NCBI RefSeq assembly: GCF_900218015.1
Contig: NZ_UFQQ01000006.1
Location: forward strand, 62,001-126,000
DNA length: 64,000 nt
Reading direction: 5' to 3'
From: Rhodopseudomonas pentothenatexigens
GTDB lineage: Bacteria > Pseudomonadota > Alphaproteobacteria > Rhizobiales > Xanthobacteraceae
Each line of letters begins with the position of its first letter. Positions within the stretch are counted from its first letter, which is position 1. The translations under genes and the position numbers were made by a program. Positions 45,673 through 54,202 of this stretch are shown here, piece after piece. The notes beneath the pieces are model-generated. The model saw only the letters and a list, made by a program, of their open reading frames with translations. It made no database searches and was not told the origin of the DNA.

Positions 45673-46365
45673 ATGACCCCGAAACAGACGTTGATCGTGT
45701 GGTGCCTACTGGGCCGCAAGGGCCAGGCGTTGCAGGCCGAGATTCGTCCCGAGGTCGACAAGAAGGACCGGGAGGCGCTGGTCGCCGACGGATTGGTCTC
45801 GAGCTCCAAGATCGGCCGCGCGCTCGGACTGAAGCTGGAAGACAAAGGATGGAATTGGGCCGGTGAACACCTCGGCGACGAATTGCCGAAGAACTATCAT
45901 GTGCTGCAGCAATGGCTGGCGATGCTGAAGCAGCATTTCGAGAGCAGCGGCGTCACGCTCGCGGAATTCATCGGTCCTGCGCCCGAATGGCCGCCCGCTA
46001 AGCAGCCGAAGCAGCCGCGCAAGAAGAAGTCCCCGGCGTCGAGTCGGCCCAAGAGGAAGAAGGTCGGAGGCCACGACCGGCTCGATACGCCGTCGCCGGA
46101 GCAATTGCGGGCACGAATCAAGCAGGCGTATTTGGCGATCACCAACGGACGGAGAGGAGTGCCCGTGCCGTTGGGGCAGCTCCGTGAGCAATTGTCCGAC
46201 CTCGACCGCACCACGGTGGATGGCGCGCTGTTGAGGATTCACCAGACCGAGACGAAGGCCGGATTCGGCCGAAACGACGATCCGAAGAGCATTTCACCCG
46301 ACGAGGCTGAAGCCGCCTTCAGCTCCGGCGGAGACCCGTATCACTTCATTTGGTTTCAATCATGA
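45673..46365 (+). CDS. Small basic protein with possible winged-helix ends, second gene of operon
   Basis: The 230-residue protein has an N-terminal compact region (about 1-70, TPKQTLIVWCLLGRKGQALQ, DREALVADGLVSSS) that resembles a winged-helix fold. A highly basic middle follows (about 115-145, PKQPRKKKSPASSRPKRKKV), then a second possible winged-helix region (about 150-230) ending DPYHFIWF. A DNA-binding or adaptor role between nuclease and ATPase is plausible, but no named family is recognised. It starts 5 bp after the nuclease gene and overlaps the ATPase gene by ATGA, so the three genes are translationally coupled. Confidence 0.75.
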   Translation: MTPKQTLIVWCLLGRKGQALQAEIRPEVDKKDREALVADGLVSSSKIGRALGLKLEDKGWNWAGEHLGDELPKNYHVLQQWLAMLKQHFESSGVTLAEFIGPAPEWPPAKQPKQPRKKKSPASSRPKRKKVGGHDRLDTPSPEQLRARIKQAYLAITNGRRGVPVPLGQLREQLSDLDRTTVDGALLRIHQTETKAGFGRNDDPKSISPDEAEAAFSSGGDPYHFIWFQS

Positions 46366-49300
46366 ACGTAGCTTTGCAGGCGCTTCGTGTCGTCGATTTC
46401 AACTGGGTTCGCTCGTTGGACAGCATCTGGTTCGACGAAAATGCGGCTGCGGACGTCGGGCCGAACGCCGATATCATTGACCACGTCACTCAGGAGTTTC
46501 TCCGCGAAACGCTCGGGCCCAGATCGCGAGCGCCGGGAATCCCGCTGACGGGACATGCCGGGATCGGCAAGACACACTTCGTCAGCCAGCTACGTCGTCG
46601 CGTTTGGGACGATGGCGGTTGGTTCGTGCTGCTCGAAGTGCTGGGCTTGACCGATTTCTGGCGAAACGCTGCGCTGAGCTACGTCACGTCGCTGCTGCAG
46701 CCGATGTCCGATGGACGCCGTCAGCTCGAAGCTGTGCTGGCGGGCGTCGCGCGCCGCTTCAGAGTCGAGAAGGAGGTCGAGACCGCTTTCAACATCCCCA
46801 ATATCGAGGCGCGCAAGATCGTCGACGTGCTGGTCAAAGGTTTGATGCGGCACGACGTGCAGAACACGTTGCGGCACCAGGACGTGTTTCGCGCGATGTG
46901 CCTGCTGCGGTCCAACGACATCAACAGTGCCGGGCTCGCGCATGCCTGGCTGCAGGGCTACGATGCCGACGAACAGGCGCGCGCCGCTCTCGGCTTTCTG
47001 AAGCCGCCGCCCCAGCCGGTCGATCTCGTCAGGGGCATGTCCTGGATCATGAGCCTGGCCGGGCCGACCATGGTGGCGATCGACCAGATCGACGGCGTGG
47101 TCAACCCGAGCATCGTCACCGCCCATCTCAACGACGACGCCCCGAACCAGGGCCTCGGAGAAGCGCTGGCAGCTGGATTGCTCGAGCTCTACGACGTCGG
47201 ACATCGCAGCATGACCGTCGTCACCTGCCTGTTCAACTCGTGGCAGGCGCTGCAGACGAGGGGTTTGATCCCATTCAGCCAGCGCTTTCGCGAACCGTTG
47301 AACCTGCGCGAGATCAAAGATCCGGCGGACGTTCGCAGCTTGATCGTCAGCCGGCTGACGCCGGCCTATGCTTCCGTCAACTTCACACCGCCCTATGCGA
47401 GCTGGCCGTTCAGCGAGAACGCGATCGCCGGTGCGGCCGGTATCATCTCCACCCCGCGGACGATTCTGATGCGCTGCGATGCATTCCGTCGCAGCTGCAT
47501 CGAAGCGGGCGAGGTGACCGAGTGCGAACGCCTGACCGAGGCGGTTGCCACCCCCAACAGTTCTTCCTCACCCGACGGCTTTATCCAAGAGCTTCGACGA
47601 CTTGCGTCCGCCGTCGAGATCGACGATCTGATCGTCGCGGACGACGACGGCAAGCTCGCTGGTTTGCTCCGTGAGGTGTTCGATCTCTACGCGCGCGAAT
47701 TCGAGCCCAATGAAGCTGTCGATCTGGAGAGTCGCGGCGATCCGGCGCAACGGGTGCCGCCGCTGCATGGAAGATTGACGTTCACGTACCACGACCAGAA
47801 CGACCGCGAACGGCACTTCTGCTTCCGTGCGCTCGAACACACCCACGCAATCTCGTTTCAGGCGCGGCTCCGCGCAGCGCTGACCGCGTCCGGCATCAAT
47901 GCCAAGATCGCCGATCGGCATCTTGTCCTGGTGCGACGGAGCCCGATTCCGGGTGGGGCCAAGACCAAACAGTTGTTCGAGCTGTTTGAAAAATCGGGCG
48001 GTATCGTCGTCGATCCGGCGGATGCTGATCTGAAGGTCTTCGTGGCGTTGCGCCAGCTGAGCCGAGACGCCGCGACTGACGGTCGAGGAGCTGAGTTTGA
48101 TTCCTGGCTTCGCGCCGAGAAACCGCTTCTCGCCACGCAGTTCTTCCGAGCGGCCGGGCTCAGCCCGCCCCCGGTGACACCGAAGGCCGACGAGGGCGCG
48201 ACTGTGCCCGATGCCGAGCCGGCTACGCCGGAGCCGAGATCACCGACGCTAATGTCTACACCGGGGTCCGCGCAATCTGTCGCCGCGGAACCGCCCGCTG
48301 CGACATCGCCGGTTTCGCCATCGGCACCTCCACCCACTGAGGTGCCTCGCGCCAGACCGGACGCCATCCCGATCGGGCGCCGCATCGGCGTGGGCGAAGG
48401 GCAGGTGAGTGTGCCGCTCAGGCTTCTGCCGCGCCACACCGCGATCATTGCCGGCTCCGGTTCGGGCAAGACCGTGCTGCTGCGCCGGATCGTCGAGGAG
48501 GCGGCGCTCGCGGGGATTCCCGCCATCGTCATCGATCCGAACAACGATCTGTCGCGGCTCGGCGATCCGTGGCCGGCGCGGCCGGAGTCGTTCACCGCCG
48601 AGGACGACGACAAGGCCCGGCGCTACGCCGGCAATGTGGAGGTCGTCGTGTGGACGCCGGGCGTGCACGGCGGAAATCCGCTGTTCCTGTCGGTGATGCC
48701 GGACTTTGCGAGTCTCGGTGCCGACAAGGACGAGCGCCAGCAGGCTATCGACATGGCGGCCGAGACGCTGGGGCCGCTGGCCGGCGCGAAGAGCGCTTTG
48801 CAGAAGGGCGTTCTGACAGAAGCACTGCGGCACTTCGCAAGCGGTGGCGGAGGTGATTTGGATGGTTTCATCGAGCTGCTGACGGATCTGCCCGATGGTC
48901 TCAGTCCGATCGGCAACGCCGCCAAATTGGCGTCGGGAATGGCCGACCAGCTTCATGCCGCGGTCGCGACCAATCCGCTGCTCCGCGCCGACGGACCGGT
49001 ACTCGACCCGAAGCTGTTGTTCTTCGGGTCTGATCCGACGCGCGTCAGGCTGTCGGTGATCAACCTGTCGGGGCTGGCGACCGAGGCCGCGCGCGAGGAC
49101 TTCGTCAACCGGCTGCAAATGGCGCTGTTCGGCTGGATCAAGCGGCATCCTTCCGAGACCGGACTGCTCTACGTCGTCGACGAGGCGCAGACGTTCTTGC
49201 CGTCGCAGAAGCCTGCGCTCAGTCTCGGCAGCGGCATCAAGCTGGTCGCCCAGGCGCGCAAATACGGGCTCGGGATGGTGGTGGCGACCCAGGTGCCGCG

Positions 49301-49580
49301 CGGCATTCACAACCAGATCGTCTCGAATTGCACCACGCAGTTCATCGGCAAGCAGAGCGCGCCGGCGACCATCGCGGCAGCTCAGGAGATCATTGCCGCC
49401 AGCGGCGGACGGGCGGACGACATCGGCAAGCTCAAGGCAGGCGAATTCTACTTCGCCACGGAAGGATCCGGCAAACCCGCCAAGGTCCGCACACCGATCT
49501 GCCTGAGCTATCATCCGCCCAATCCGCCGACACCCGGCGAGGTCGTGTCTCTTGCGCGACGTTCGGTCGCGACAGCATAG
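46362..49580 (+). CDS. Fused AAA-type and HerA-type ATPase, third gene of putative defence operon
   Basis: The 1072-residue protein has two P-loop modules. The first has Walker A GHAGIGKT (residues 64-71) and a Walker B-like AIDQID (Asp241), with helical additions to about residue 420. A middle region (420-590) and a Pro/Ala-rich linker (600-667) lead to a C-terminal HerA/DUF87 ATPase. That part has Walker A GSGSGKT (698-704), Walker B LLYVVDEAQTF (Asp940, Glu941) and ATQVPRG. HerA-type motors form hexamers on DNA and often pair with nucleases. ATG 46362 overlaps the preceding stop; an in-frame TTG at 46350 is less likely. The gene ends 1 bp from the convergent Tat-protein gene. Confidence 0.88.
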   Translation: MNVALQALRVVDFNWVRSLDSIWFDENAAADVGPNADIIDHVTQEFLRETLGPRSRAPGIPLTGHAGIGKTHFVSQLRRRVWDDGGWFVLLEVLGLTDFWRNAALSYVTSLLQPMSDGRRQLEAVLAGVARRFRVEKEVETAFNIPNIEARKIVDVLVKGLMRHDVQNTLRHQDVFRAMCLLRSNDINSAGLAHAWLQGYDADEQARAALGFLKPPPQPVDLVRGMSWIMSLAGPTMVAIDQIDGVVNPSIVTAHLNDDAPNQGLGEALAAGLLELYDVGHRSMTVVTCLFNSWQALQTRGLIPFSQRFREPLNLREIKDPADVRSLIVSRLTPAYASVNFTPPYASWPFSENAIAGAAGIISTPRTILMRCDAFRRSCIEAGEVTECERLTEAVATPNSSSSPDGFIQELRRLASAVEIDDLIVADDDGKLAGLLREVFDLYAREFEPNEAVDLESRGDPAQRVPPLHGRLTFTYHDQNDRERHFCFRALEHTHAISFQARLRAALTASGINAKIADRHLVLVRRSPIPGGAKTKQLFELFEKSGGIVVDPADADLKVFVALRQLSRDAATDGRGAEFDSWLRAEKPLLATQFFRAAGLSPPPVTPKADEGATVPDAEPATPEPRSPTLMSTPGSAQSVAAEPPAATSPVSPSAPPPTEVPRARPDAIPIGRRIGVGEGQVSVPLRLLPRHTAIIAGSGSGKTVLLRRIVEEAALAGIPAIVIDPNNDLSRLGDPWPARPESFTAEDDDKARRYAGNVEVVVWTPGVHGGNPLFLSVMPDFASLGADKDERQQAIDMAAETLGPLAGAKSALQKGVLTEALRHFASGGGGDLDGFIELLTDLPDGLSPIGNAAKLASGMADQLHAAVATNPLLRADGPVLDPKLLFFGSDPTRVRLSVINLSGLATEAAREDFVNRLQMALFGWIKRHPSETGLLYVVDEAQTFLPSQKPALSLGSGIKLVAQARKYGLGMVVATQVPRGIHNQIVSNCTTQFIGKQSAPATIAAAQEIIAASGGRADDIGKLKAGEFYFATEGSGKPAKVRTPICLSYHPPNPPTPGEVVSLARRSVATA

Positions 49581-49581
49581 C

Positions 49582-50940
49582 TCACCGCACGTGATTGGTG
49601 CCGAGCGTCACTTGCGCGAACTTCGTGGCGCCCGGCGTGGTCAGGTCCGGCGTCACCGGTCTTGCATGATCGAGCCCGACCACCGCGCCGCGCGGGGTTT
49701 CGGCGATCGTGTTGCCGGTGATCGTCGCGGCGCCGGCACCGTCCATGACCGAGACGCCGATTCCGATGAAGCTCTTGCGCACGACGTTGCCGGTGATCGC
49801 GACGTCGCGCAGATACTTGCCCCAGCCGGCGACGATGCCGAACGACGGGGCGTTCTCGATCACGTTGCCCGACACCGCGGTGTCGGCCTCGACATAGATG
49901 CCGATGCCGGCGTCGTCGTCCGGCGCGGTGCCGATCGGCCGCTTCGGCCTGAGGTTGCGGATGATGTTGCCCTGCACGGTGCTGAGCCGTCCGCCCTCGT
50001 TGAAATTGCACACCGAGACGCCGAGCGCGGCGCCGTCGACGCTGTTGCTGGCGATCACCGCGCCTTCGAACGCGAATTCCGAATACAGCGCCACCTCGCG
50101 CACGTCGGAGACGCTGTTGCCGGTGATCTGGATGTTCGACGCCGAATTGCCGCGCACCGCGGAGTAGTCGCAATCCTTGATGCGGTTGCCGCTGATCACC
50201 ACGTTGCCGGCGCGAAACGCGTTGATGGCGTTGCCGTACTGGCCGGAGCCGCCGGGGCCGGCCTTGATGTTCTCGATTCTATTGCCGGTGACCAGGGTGC
50301 CGTCGTCGCCGATCGCGGTGCGCAGGATTTCGATGCCGTTGTGGTTGGTGTCGATGATGGTGTTGTGGTCGACGCGCAGCCCCTTGGCGTCGAACGACAC
50401 CACGCCGGTGACCGCGATCTTGGTCAGCATGTTGTTGCTGATCGCGCCGGAGGTGGCTTCCAGCCAGATGCCGGAGCCGCCGCTGGCGGTGATCGCGCAA
50501 TCCTGGATTCGCAAGTCATGCGCGGCGATGCAGTGCACCAGCCCGCGGCGGCTCGGCAGCGGAATGCCGGCGCCGTCGAGCACTAGGCCGGACAGCGTCG
50601 CGGTTTCGGCGCCCTGGCTGTCGAACAGCGACGGCCCGCCAGTGAAGACCAGCCGGGTGGCTCCGCGTATGCCGGAGAGCTGTGCGCCGGACGGCAGTCG
50701 TAACGTCCCGGTGCGATAGCTGCCCGGCGGCAGCGCCAGCGGCACGCGGCGTTCGGCGGCGTCGTCGATCGCGCGCTGCAGCGCGGTGGTCTGGTCTTCG
50801 GAGCTGTCAGGACGCACGCCGGACAATGACGCGTCGCGGCCGCGGCGCGAGGCGGGGGCGGCGGCGAGCGGCGAGGCGGTCAGCGCCAGCGCGCCGGCGG
50901 ATACCAGAGTGCCGAGGACGTCGCGGCGGTGCAGGGCCAT
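49582..50940 (-). CDS. Tat-exported right-handed beta-helix repeat protein (TIGR03808-like)
   Basis: The 452-residue protein opens with a twin-arginine signal (MALHRRDVLGTLVSAGALAL) and then carries many short repeats of the type ISGNRI, ITGNSV, VSGNVI and ITGNTI. These give the coil pattern of a parallel beta-helix. From memory this corresponds to the TIGR03808 family found in Bradyrhizobium and Rhodopseudomonas relatives. Export in folded form is implied by the RR signal. The ligand or substrate is unknown. Its 3' end abuts the defence-like operon with a 1-bp gap. Confidence 0.85.
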   Translation of the reverse strand: MALHRRDVLGTLVSAGALALTASPLAAAPASRRGRDASLSGVRPDSSEDQTTALQRAIDDAAERRVPLALPPGSYRTGTLRLPSGAQLSGIRGATRLVFTGGPSLFDSQGAETATLSGLVLDGAGIPLPSRRGLVHCIAAHDLRIQDCAITASGGSGIWLEATSGAISNNMLTKIAVTGVVSFDAKGLRVDHNTIIDTNHNGIEILRTAIGDDGTLVTGNRIENIKAGPGGSGQYGNAINAFRAGNVVISGNRIKDCDYSAVRGNSASNIQITGNSVSDVREVALYSEFAFEGAVIASNSVDGAALGVSVCNFNEGGRLSTVQGNIIRNLRPKRPIGTAPDDDAGIGIYVEADTAVSGNVIENAPSFGIVAGWGKYLRDVAITGNVVRKSFIGIGVSVMDGAGAATITGNTIAETPRGAVVGLDHARPVTPDLTTPGATKFAQVTLGTNHVR

Positions 50941-51057
50941 GGCGCGCGTGCTCCTGTGCGATGATCTGCTGCGACCAGAAGTAACGCAGAATCCAACGTG
51001 GCGCTGACGATCGTGCCACGCCGGAGCCGCGATGTTTGGCCGTAGGGTTAACCCGGC

Positions 51058-51705
51058 TCAGGCGGCGTCGCGGCGTGCCGCGCGAGTCAGCCGCACCAGT
51101 TCGAGCAGCATGGCTTCGCCGGCATCGACCAGATGCTCGGCGGTGATCCGACTTCCCGGCCAGGCGGTGCCGTCGCGGCTGATCAGCGGCACATGCACGA
51201 AGGCGGCGAGGCGGGGCCCGCCCGGCGCCTGCGTCGCTTCGATTCCGCGCCAGCACAGATAGTTGCAGAGGTAGCGCCCGGCATCGCGCGACGCCCGGGC
51301 GTCGAGCCCGGTCGTGCGCGCGGCGCGGAGAAGCTTTTCGCAATGCGGACCAAACGGCTGCGCGTCGTCGCCCGGTACGATCGACGCCGTGCGGAGGGTC
51401 ACCTGGTCGGCGTCGGGCCACAGCGTGGTGATGGCATTGCGGGCGCGGGTCTCGATCCGGACGTGCCGGGTCGACGCGGCGAGGCCGAACATCAGCAGCG
51501 CGTCGGGCCGATGCTGTGCCAGCAGCGCCGGCAGATCGCGATCGATCGCGCGGTAGCTGACGTTGAAGACATGCCCGACGCGGATGATCTCGTCGAACGC
51601 CGGCCGCCGCAGTTTGACGAGGCGATCGACCAGCGCCGGAGTCGGATTGAACGGCGCACCGGGAAACGGCCCGAAGCCGGTGATCAGGATGCGTAAGCCG
51701 CTCAC
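51058..51705 (-). CDS. Pyroglutamyl-peptidase I-like protein (peptidase C15 family)
   Basis: The 215-residue protein has LRILITGFGPFPGAPFNPT at the start, the Glu-containing RIETRARN block, the Cys-containing DAGRYLCNYLCW block and the His-containing FVHVPLI block. This keeps the Glu/Cys/His triad pattern of C15 peptidases, which remove N-terminal pyroglutamate. The GTG start at 51705 overlaps the stop of meaB (GTGA), so it is translationally coupled. A link between this peptidase and methylmalonyl-CoA metabolism is not known to me; neighbouring may be incidental. Confidence 0.8.
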   Translation of the reverse strand: MSGLRILITGFGPFPGAPFNPTPALVDRLVKLRRPAFDEIIRVGHVFNVSYRAIDRDLPALLAQHRPDALLMFGLAASTRHVRIETRARNAITTLWPDADQVTLRTASIVPGDDAQPFGPHCEKLLRAARTTGLDARASRDAGRYLCNYLCWRGIEATQAPGGPRLAAFVHVPLISRDGTAWPGSRITAEHLVDAGEAMLLELVRLTRAARRDAA

Positions 51706-52697
51706 CCGATCAGCTCCGCGACCCGATCGGCACCGAGCGTCGGCGTGATGGTGCCCTCGGCGACCGCGGCCTCGGTGACTCTGACCTTGGCGCGGATCGC
51801 AGGATCGCTGCGCAGCTTCGCCTTCCAGCGATCCTCCAGCAGCGTCCACATCCATTTCACCTGCTGCTCACGCCGCCGCGCGTCGAACTCCCCGGACGGC
51901 GTCGTCGCGGTGCGATGGTCGAGCACCGACTGCCACAGTTCGGCGATGCCGGTGCCGGTCGCGGCCGAGTAGGTGATCACCGGCGGCTGCCAATGCATCG
52001 AGCGCGGCGTGAGGATATGCAGCGCGGCGCGATACTCGCCGGCGGCGAGATTGGCGCGGGCGATGTTGTCGCCGTCGGCCTTGTTGATGGCGATCATGTC
52101 GGCGAGTTCGACCAGGCCCTTCTTGATGCCCTGCAGTTCGTCGCCGGCGCCGGGCAGCATCAAAGCGAGGAAGAAATCGGTCATGTCGCAGACCGCGGTT
52201 TCCGATTGGCCGATGCCGACGGTCTCGACCAGCACGACGTCGAAGCCGGCGGCCTCGCACAGCAGCATCGCCTCGCGGGTCTTGGCGGCGACGCCGCCGA
52301 GCGTGCCCGAGGACGGCGAGGGACGGATGAAGGCGTTTGGTTCTGCCGACAGCCGCGCCATCCGGGTCTTGTCGCCGAGGATCGAGCCGCCGGTGCGGGC
52401 GGAGGATGGATCGACCGCCAGCACCGCGACCTTGTGGCCCTGCGCGATCAGATACATGCCGAGCGCGTCGATGGTGGTCGACTTGCCGACGCCGGGCGAG
52501 CCGGTGATGCCGACCCGGATCGCTCGCCCGGTGTCGGGCAGCAGATCCTGCACCAGCGCGCGGGCGGAGGCCTGATGGTCGGCGCGACGGCTTTCGATCA
52601 GGGTGATGGCGCGCGCCAGCGCGGCGCGGTGGCCGCTGCGGACCTCGCCGGCGAGCGATGGCAGGTCGAGCGACTTCTTACTTGTTGCGGTCATCAT
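51702..52697 (-). CDS. meaB: MeaB, methylmalonyl-CoA mutase-associated GTPase
   Basis: The 331-residue GTPase has P-loop GSPGVGKST, the switch segment ETVGIGQSETAVCDMTD and the base-recognition NKADGDN. Together with ITLIESRRADHQ near the N-terminus these identify MeaB/ArgK. It guards and reloads the cobalamin cofactor of methylmalonyl-CoA mutase. Both mutase subunits are encoded upstream on the same strand, but separated here by two toxin-antitoxin modules and a DUF3298-like gene. Its ATG lies 20 bp inside the end of the DUF3298-like gene. Confidence 0.95.
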   Translation of the reverse strand: MMTATSKKSLDLPSLAGEVRSGHRAALARAITLIESRRADHQASARALVQDLLPDTGRAIRVGITGSPGVGKSTTIDALGMYLIAQGHKVAVLAVDPSSARTGGSILGDKTRMARLSAEPNAFIRPSPSSGTLGGVAAKTREAMLLCEAAGFDVVLVETVGIGQSETAVCDMTDFFLALMLPGAGDELQGIKKGLVELADMIAINKADGDNIARANLAAGEYRAALHILTPRSMHWQPPVITYSAATGTGIAELWQSVLDHRTATTPSGEFDARRREQQVKWMWTLLEDRWKAKLRSDPAIRAKVRVTEAAVAEGTITPTLGADRVAELIG

Positions 52698-53466
52698 CGC
52701 CTTTCGGGCGGTCGCCGCCGAAGATCGCGCTGCCTTCCGCCGACAAATACGGCTTCAGCGCGGTCCACGGCACGAAGGCGTCGTAGCTGCCCTCGGCATA
52801 GGCTCCGACGGCGTAGGGAGCGTAGTGGAACGTCAGGCCGGAGCTTTTGCCGGATTCGGTCGACGGCGCCAACGTCACCGGGCCGATCTTCAGCAGTTTC
52901 GGCTCGATGCTCTTGACGTAGTCCTCGCCGTCATCGTCGGTCCCGCGCGCTTTCTTCTCGGCCCTCAGCGCTGCGATCGCGCCCTTGACCATCGCCTGCA
53001 TCGCCGCACTGCCGTCTGACAGATCGGTGAAGAACGGCCGGATGCTGATGCGCTTGCCGAGTTGCTTGTCCCACAGGATGGTATCGATGTCGGTGTTGGG
53101 GTGGGCGCCGCCGGTGTAGCTGTAGTCGGTGCGCAGGACCGAGGCATAACGGTTCGCGACCAGCGAATCCATCGTGTAGCTGCGCTCGTAGGTCCATGGG
53201 CCGTTGCGGAACAGCGCGGGATCGCTCTTGTATTCCGGCTCGGCCTCGGTGCGCTGCTGAGCGATCCATGTCTTGCCCTCGGCAAGGCAGTTCTCGGCGA
53301 GCTTGGTATCGGCCTTGATCGCTGCATCGAGCGTCACCGTGCCGTCGATCGCCTTGGTCTTGACGGCGAAGTCGGGTTTCGGCTTCGCCGGCTCGGCGAG
53401 GGCGGGGGAGAGGACGCAGATGCTGGTTAGGACCAGAACGGTGCGGAACAGGTTCGGAAGGCTCAA
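52678..53466 (-). CDS. Exported DUF3298-like (PdaC/RsiV-type) protein
   Basis: The 262-residue protein has a signal peptide (to about residue 24, SPALAEP) followed by a PdaC-like DUF4163 region and the RsiV-type DUF3298 region. Blocks include YSYTGGAHPNTDIDTILWD and LTFHYAPYAVGAYAEGSYDA, the latter typical of the family. The start is an unusual TTG at 53466: AAGGAG lies 8 bp upstream and the TTG overlaps the stop of the HepT-like gene (TTGA). This shows coupling to the toxin gene. In other bacteria the domain binds cell-wall ligands or lysozyme; its role here is unknown. Confidence 0.82.
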   Translation of the reverse strand: MSLPNLFRTVLVLTSICVLSPALAEPAKPKPDFAVKTKAIDGTVTLDAAIKADTKLAENCLAEGKTWIAQQRTEAEPEYKSDPALFRNGPWTYERSYTMDSLVANRYASVLRTDYSYTGGAHPNTDIDTILWDKQLGKRISIRPFFTDLSDGSAAMQAMVKGAIAALRAEKKARGTDDDGEDYVKSIEPKLLKIGPVTLAPSTESGKSSGLTFHYAPYAVGAYAEGSYDAFVPWTALKPYLSAEGSAIFGGDRPKGDDDRNK

Positions 53467-53807
53467 CGGTCGGACTCCTTGCGTGCACGAGAGACGAACT
53501 GCTGAAGTGGCTCGAGATCACGCTGGATCATTTCCCACAACAGTCGGGCGTCTGTCGCGTGATAGGCATGCCGAAGCCAGTTGCCGAGGTCGGCCAATCG
53601 GCGCCAATTGATGGATGGCTCAGTCGCCTTCAATTCATCGGGGAGGTGTCTCGAAGCTTCGCTAATTCGCTCCAGAAACCTCTCGACTCCCGCTAGTACC
53701 AACCGATCCGACTCGAAGTCGGCGAAATCCCTATCGCTTAGGACATCGCGAATGTTCCGGAGCTCTGTCTCGATATGACCCAGCCGATCGGGAATCGTCG
53801 GAGGCAC
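53463..53807 (-). CDS. HepT-like (DUF86) protein of MntA/HepT toxin-antitoxin pair
   Basis: The 114-residue helical protein is encoded directly after the MntA-like nucleotidyltransferase (2-bp overlap zone) and has HepT features, including a C-terminal DLGNWLRHAYHATDARLLWE. HepT toxins have an RX4HXY motif. Here HXY is present (His80, Tyr82), but by eye the Arg position is Gly75, with an Arg at 79 instead. The target Tyr for MntA modification is kept. GTG 53807 is chosen because GAGGTG precedes it at good spacing. Loss of the motif Arg could mean a weak or inactive toxin. Confidence 0.8.
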   Translation of the reverse strand: MPPTIPDRLGHIETELRNIRDVLSDRDFADFESDRLVLAGVERFLERISEASRHLPDELKATEPSINWRRLADLGNWLRHAYHATDARLLWEMIQRDLEPLQQFVSRARKESDR

Positions 53808-53808
53808 G

Positions 53809-54123
53809 TCAAAACACCTCGACGAGGTCTTGTGCGATCCGTTCCGCAAAAGCCGGCCGGATCGACCGGCGCATGGTCGCCTGAGCCCGGAGCCCTGTCG
53901 CGTCGGCCACAACATGTTCGACGCCGATCAGATCAAGAAGCGAGAAGCGAGCTTCCGGTGCGACCTCCACCAGCACGTCCAGATCACTGTCCGGTCGCGC
54001 GTCACCGCGGGCGCGCGAGCCGAACACATATAGCTTGGCCACGCCTTCGGCGCGCAATGCATCACCCCTCTCGCGCAATCTGGCGAGGATGGTGTCCAGC
54101 GGCATGTCGATGACGGAGGTCAT
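53809..54123 (-). CDS. MntA-like minimal nucleotidyltransferase antitoxin
   Basis: The 104-residue protein has the nucleotidyltransferase signature GSX10DXD intact: Gly35-Ser36 followed by Asp47 and Asp49 (FGSRARGDARPDSDLDVLV). MntA antitoxins AMPylate a Tyr in the HXY motif of their HepT partner. The HepT-like gene follows immediately on the same strand. The pair lies between the VapC-like gene and the DUF3298-like gene. Confidence 0.9.
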   Translation of the reverse strand: MTSVIDMPLDTILARLRERGDALRAEGVAKLYVFGSRARGDARPDSDLDVLVEVAPEARFSLLDLIGVEHVVADATGLRAQATMRRSIRPAFAERIAQDLVEVF

Positions 54124-54202
54124 GCCGTCATCCTACCACAGACGCCATATCTGTGCACGACACAGTTGCCGAGCGCTCGCGGAAGATGGCCGAACGCTCA
54201 GG

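Noticed and set aside
44606-49580. Assignment of the operon to a named HerA-nuclease system (HerA-NurA, HerA-Sir2 or similar)
   Set aside because: The nuclease is DUF559-like, not NurA or Sir2, and the ATPase carries an additional N-terminal NTPase module and a separate basic partner.
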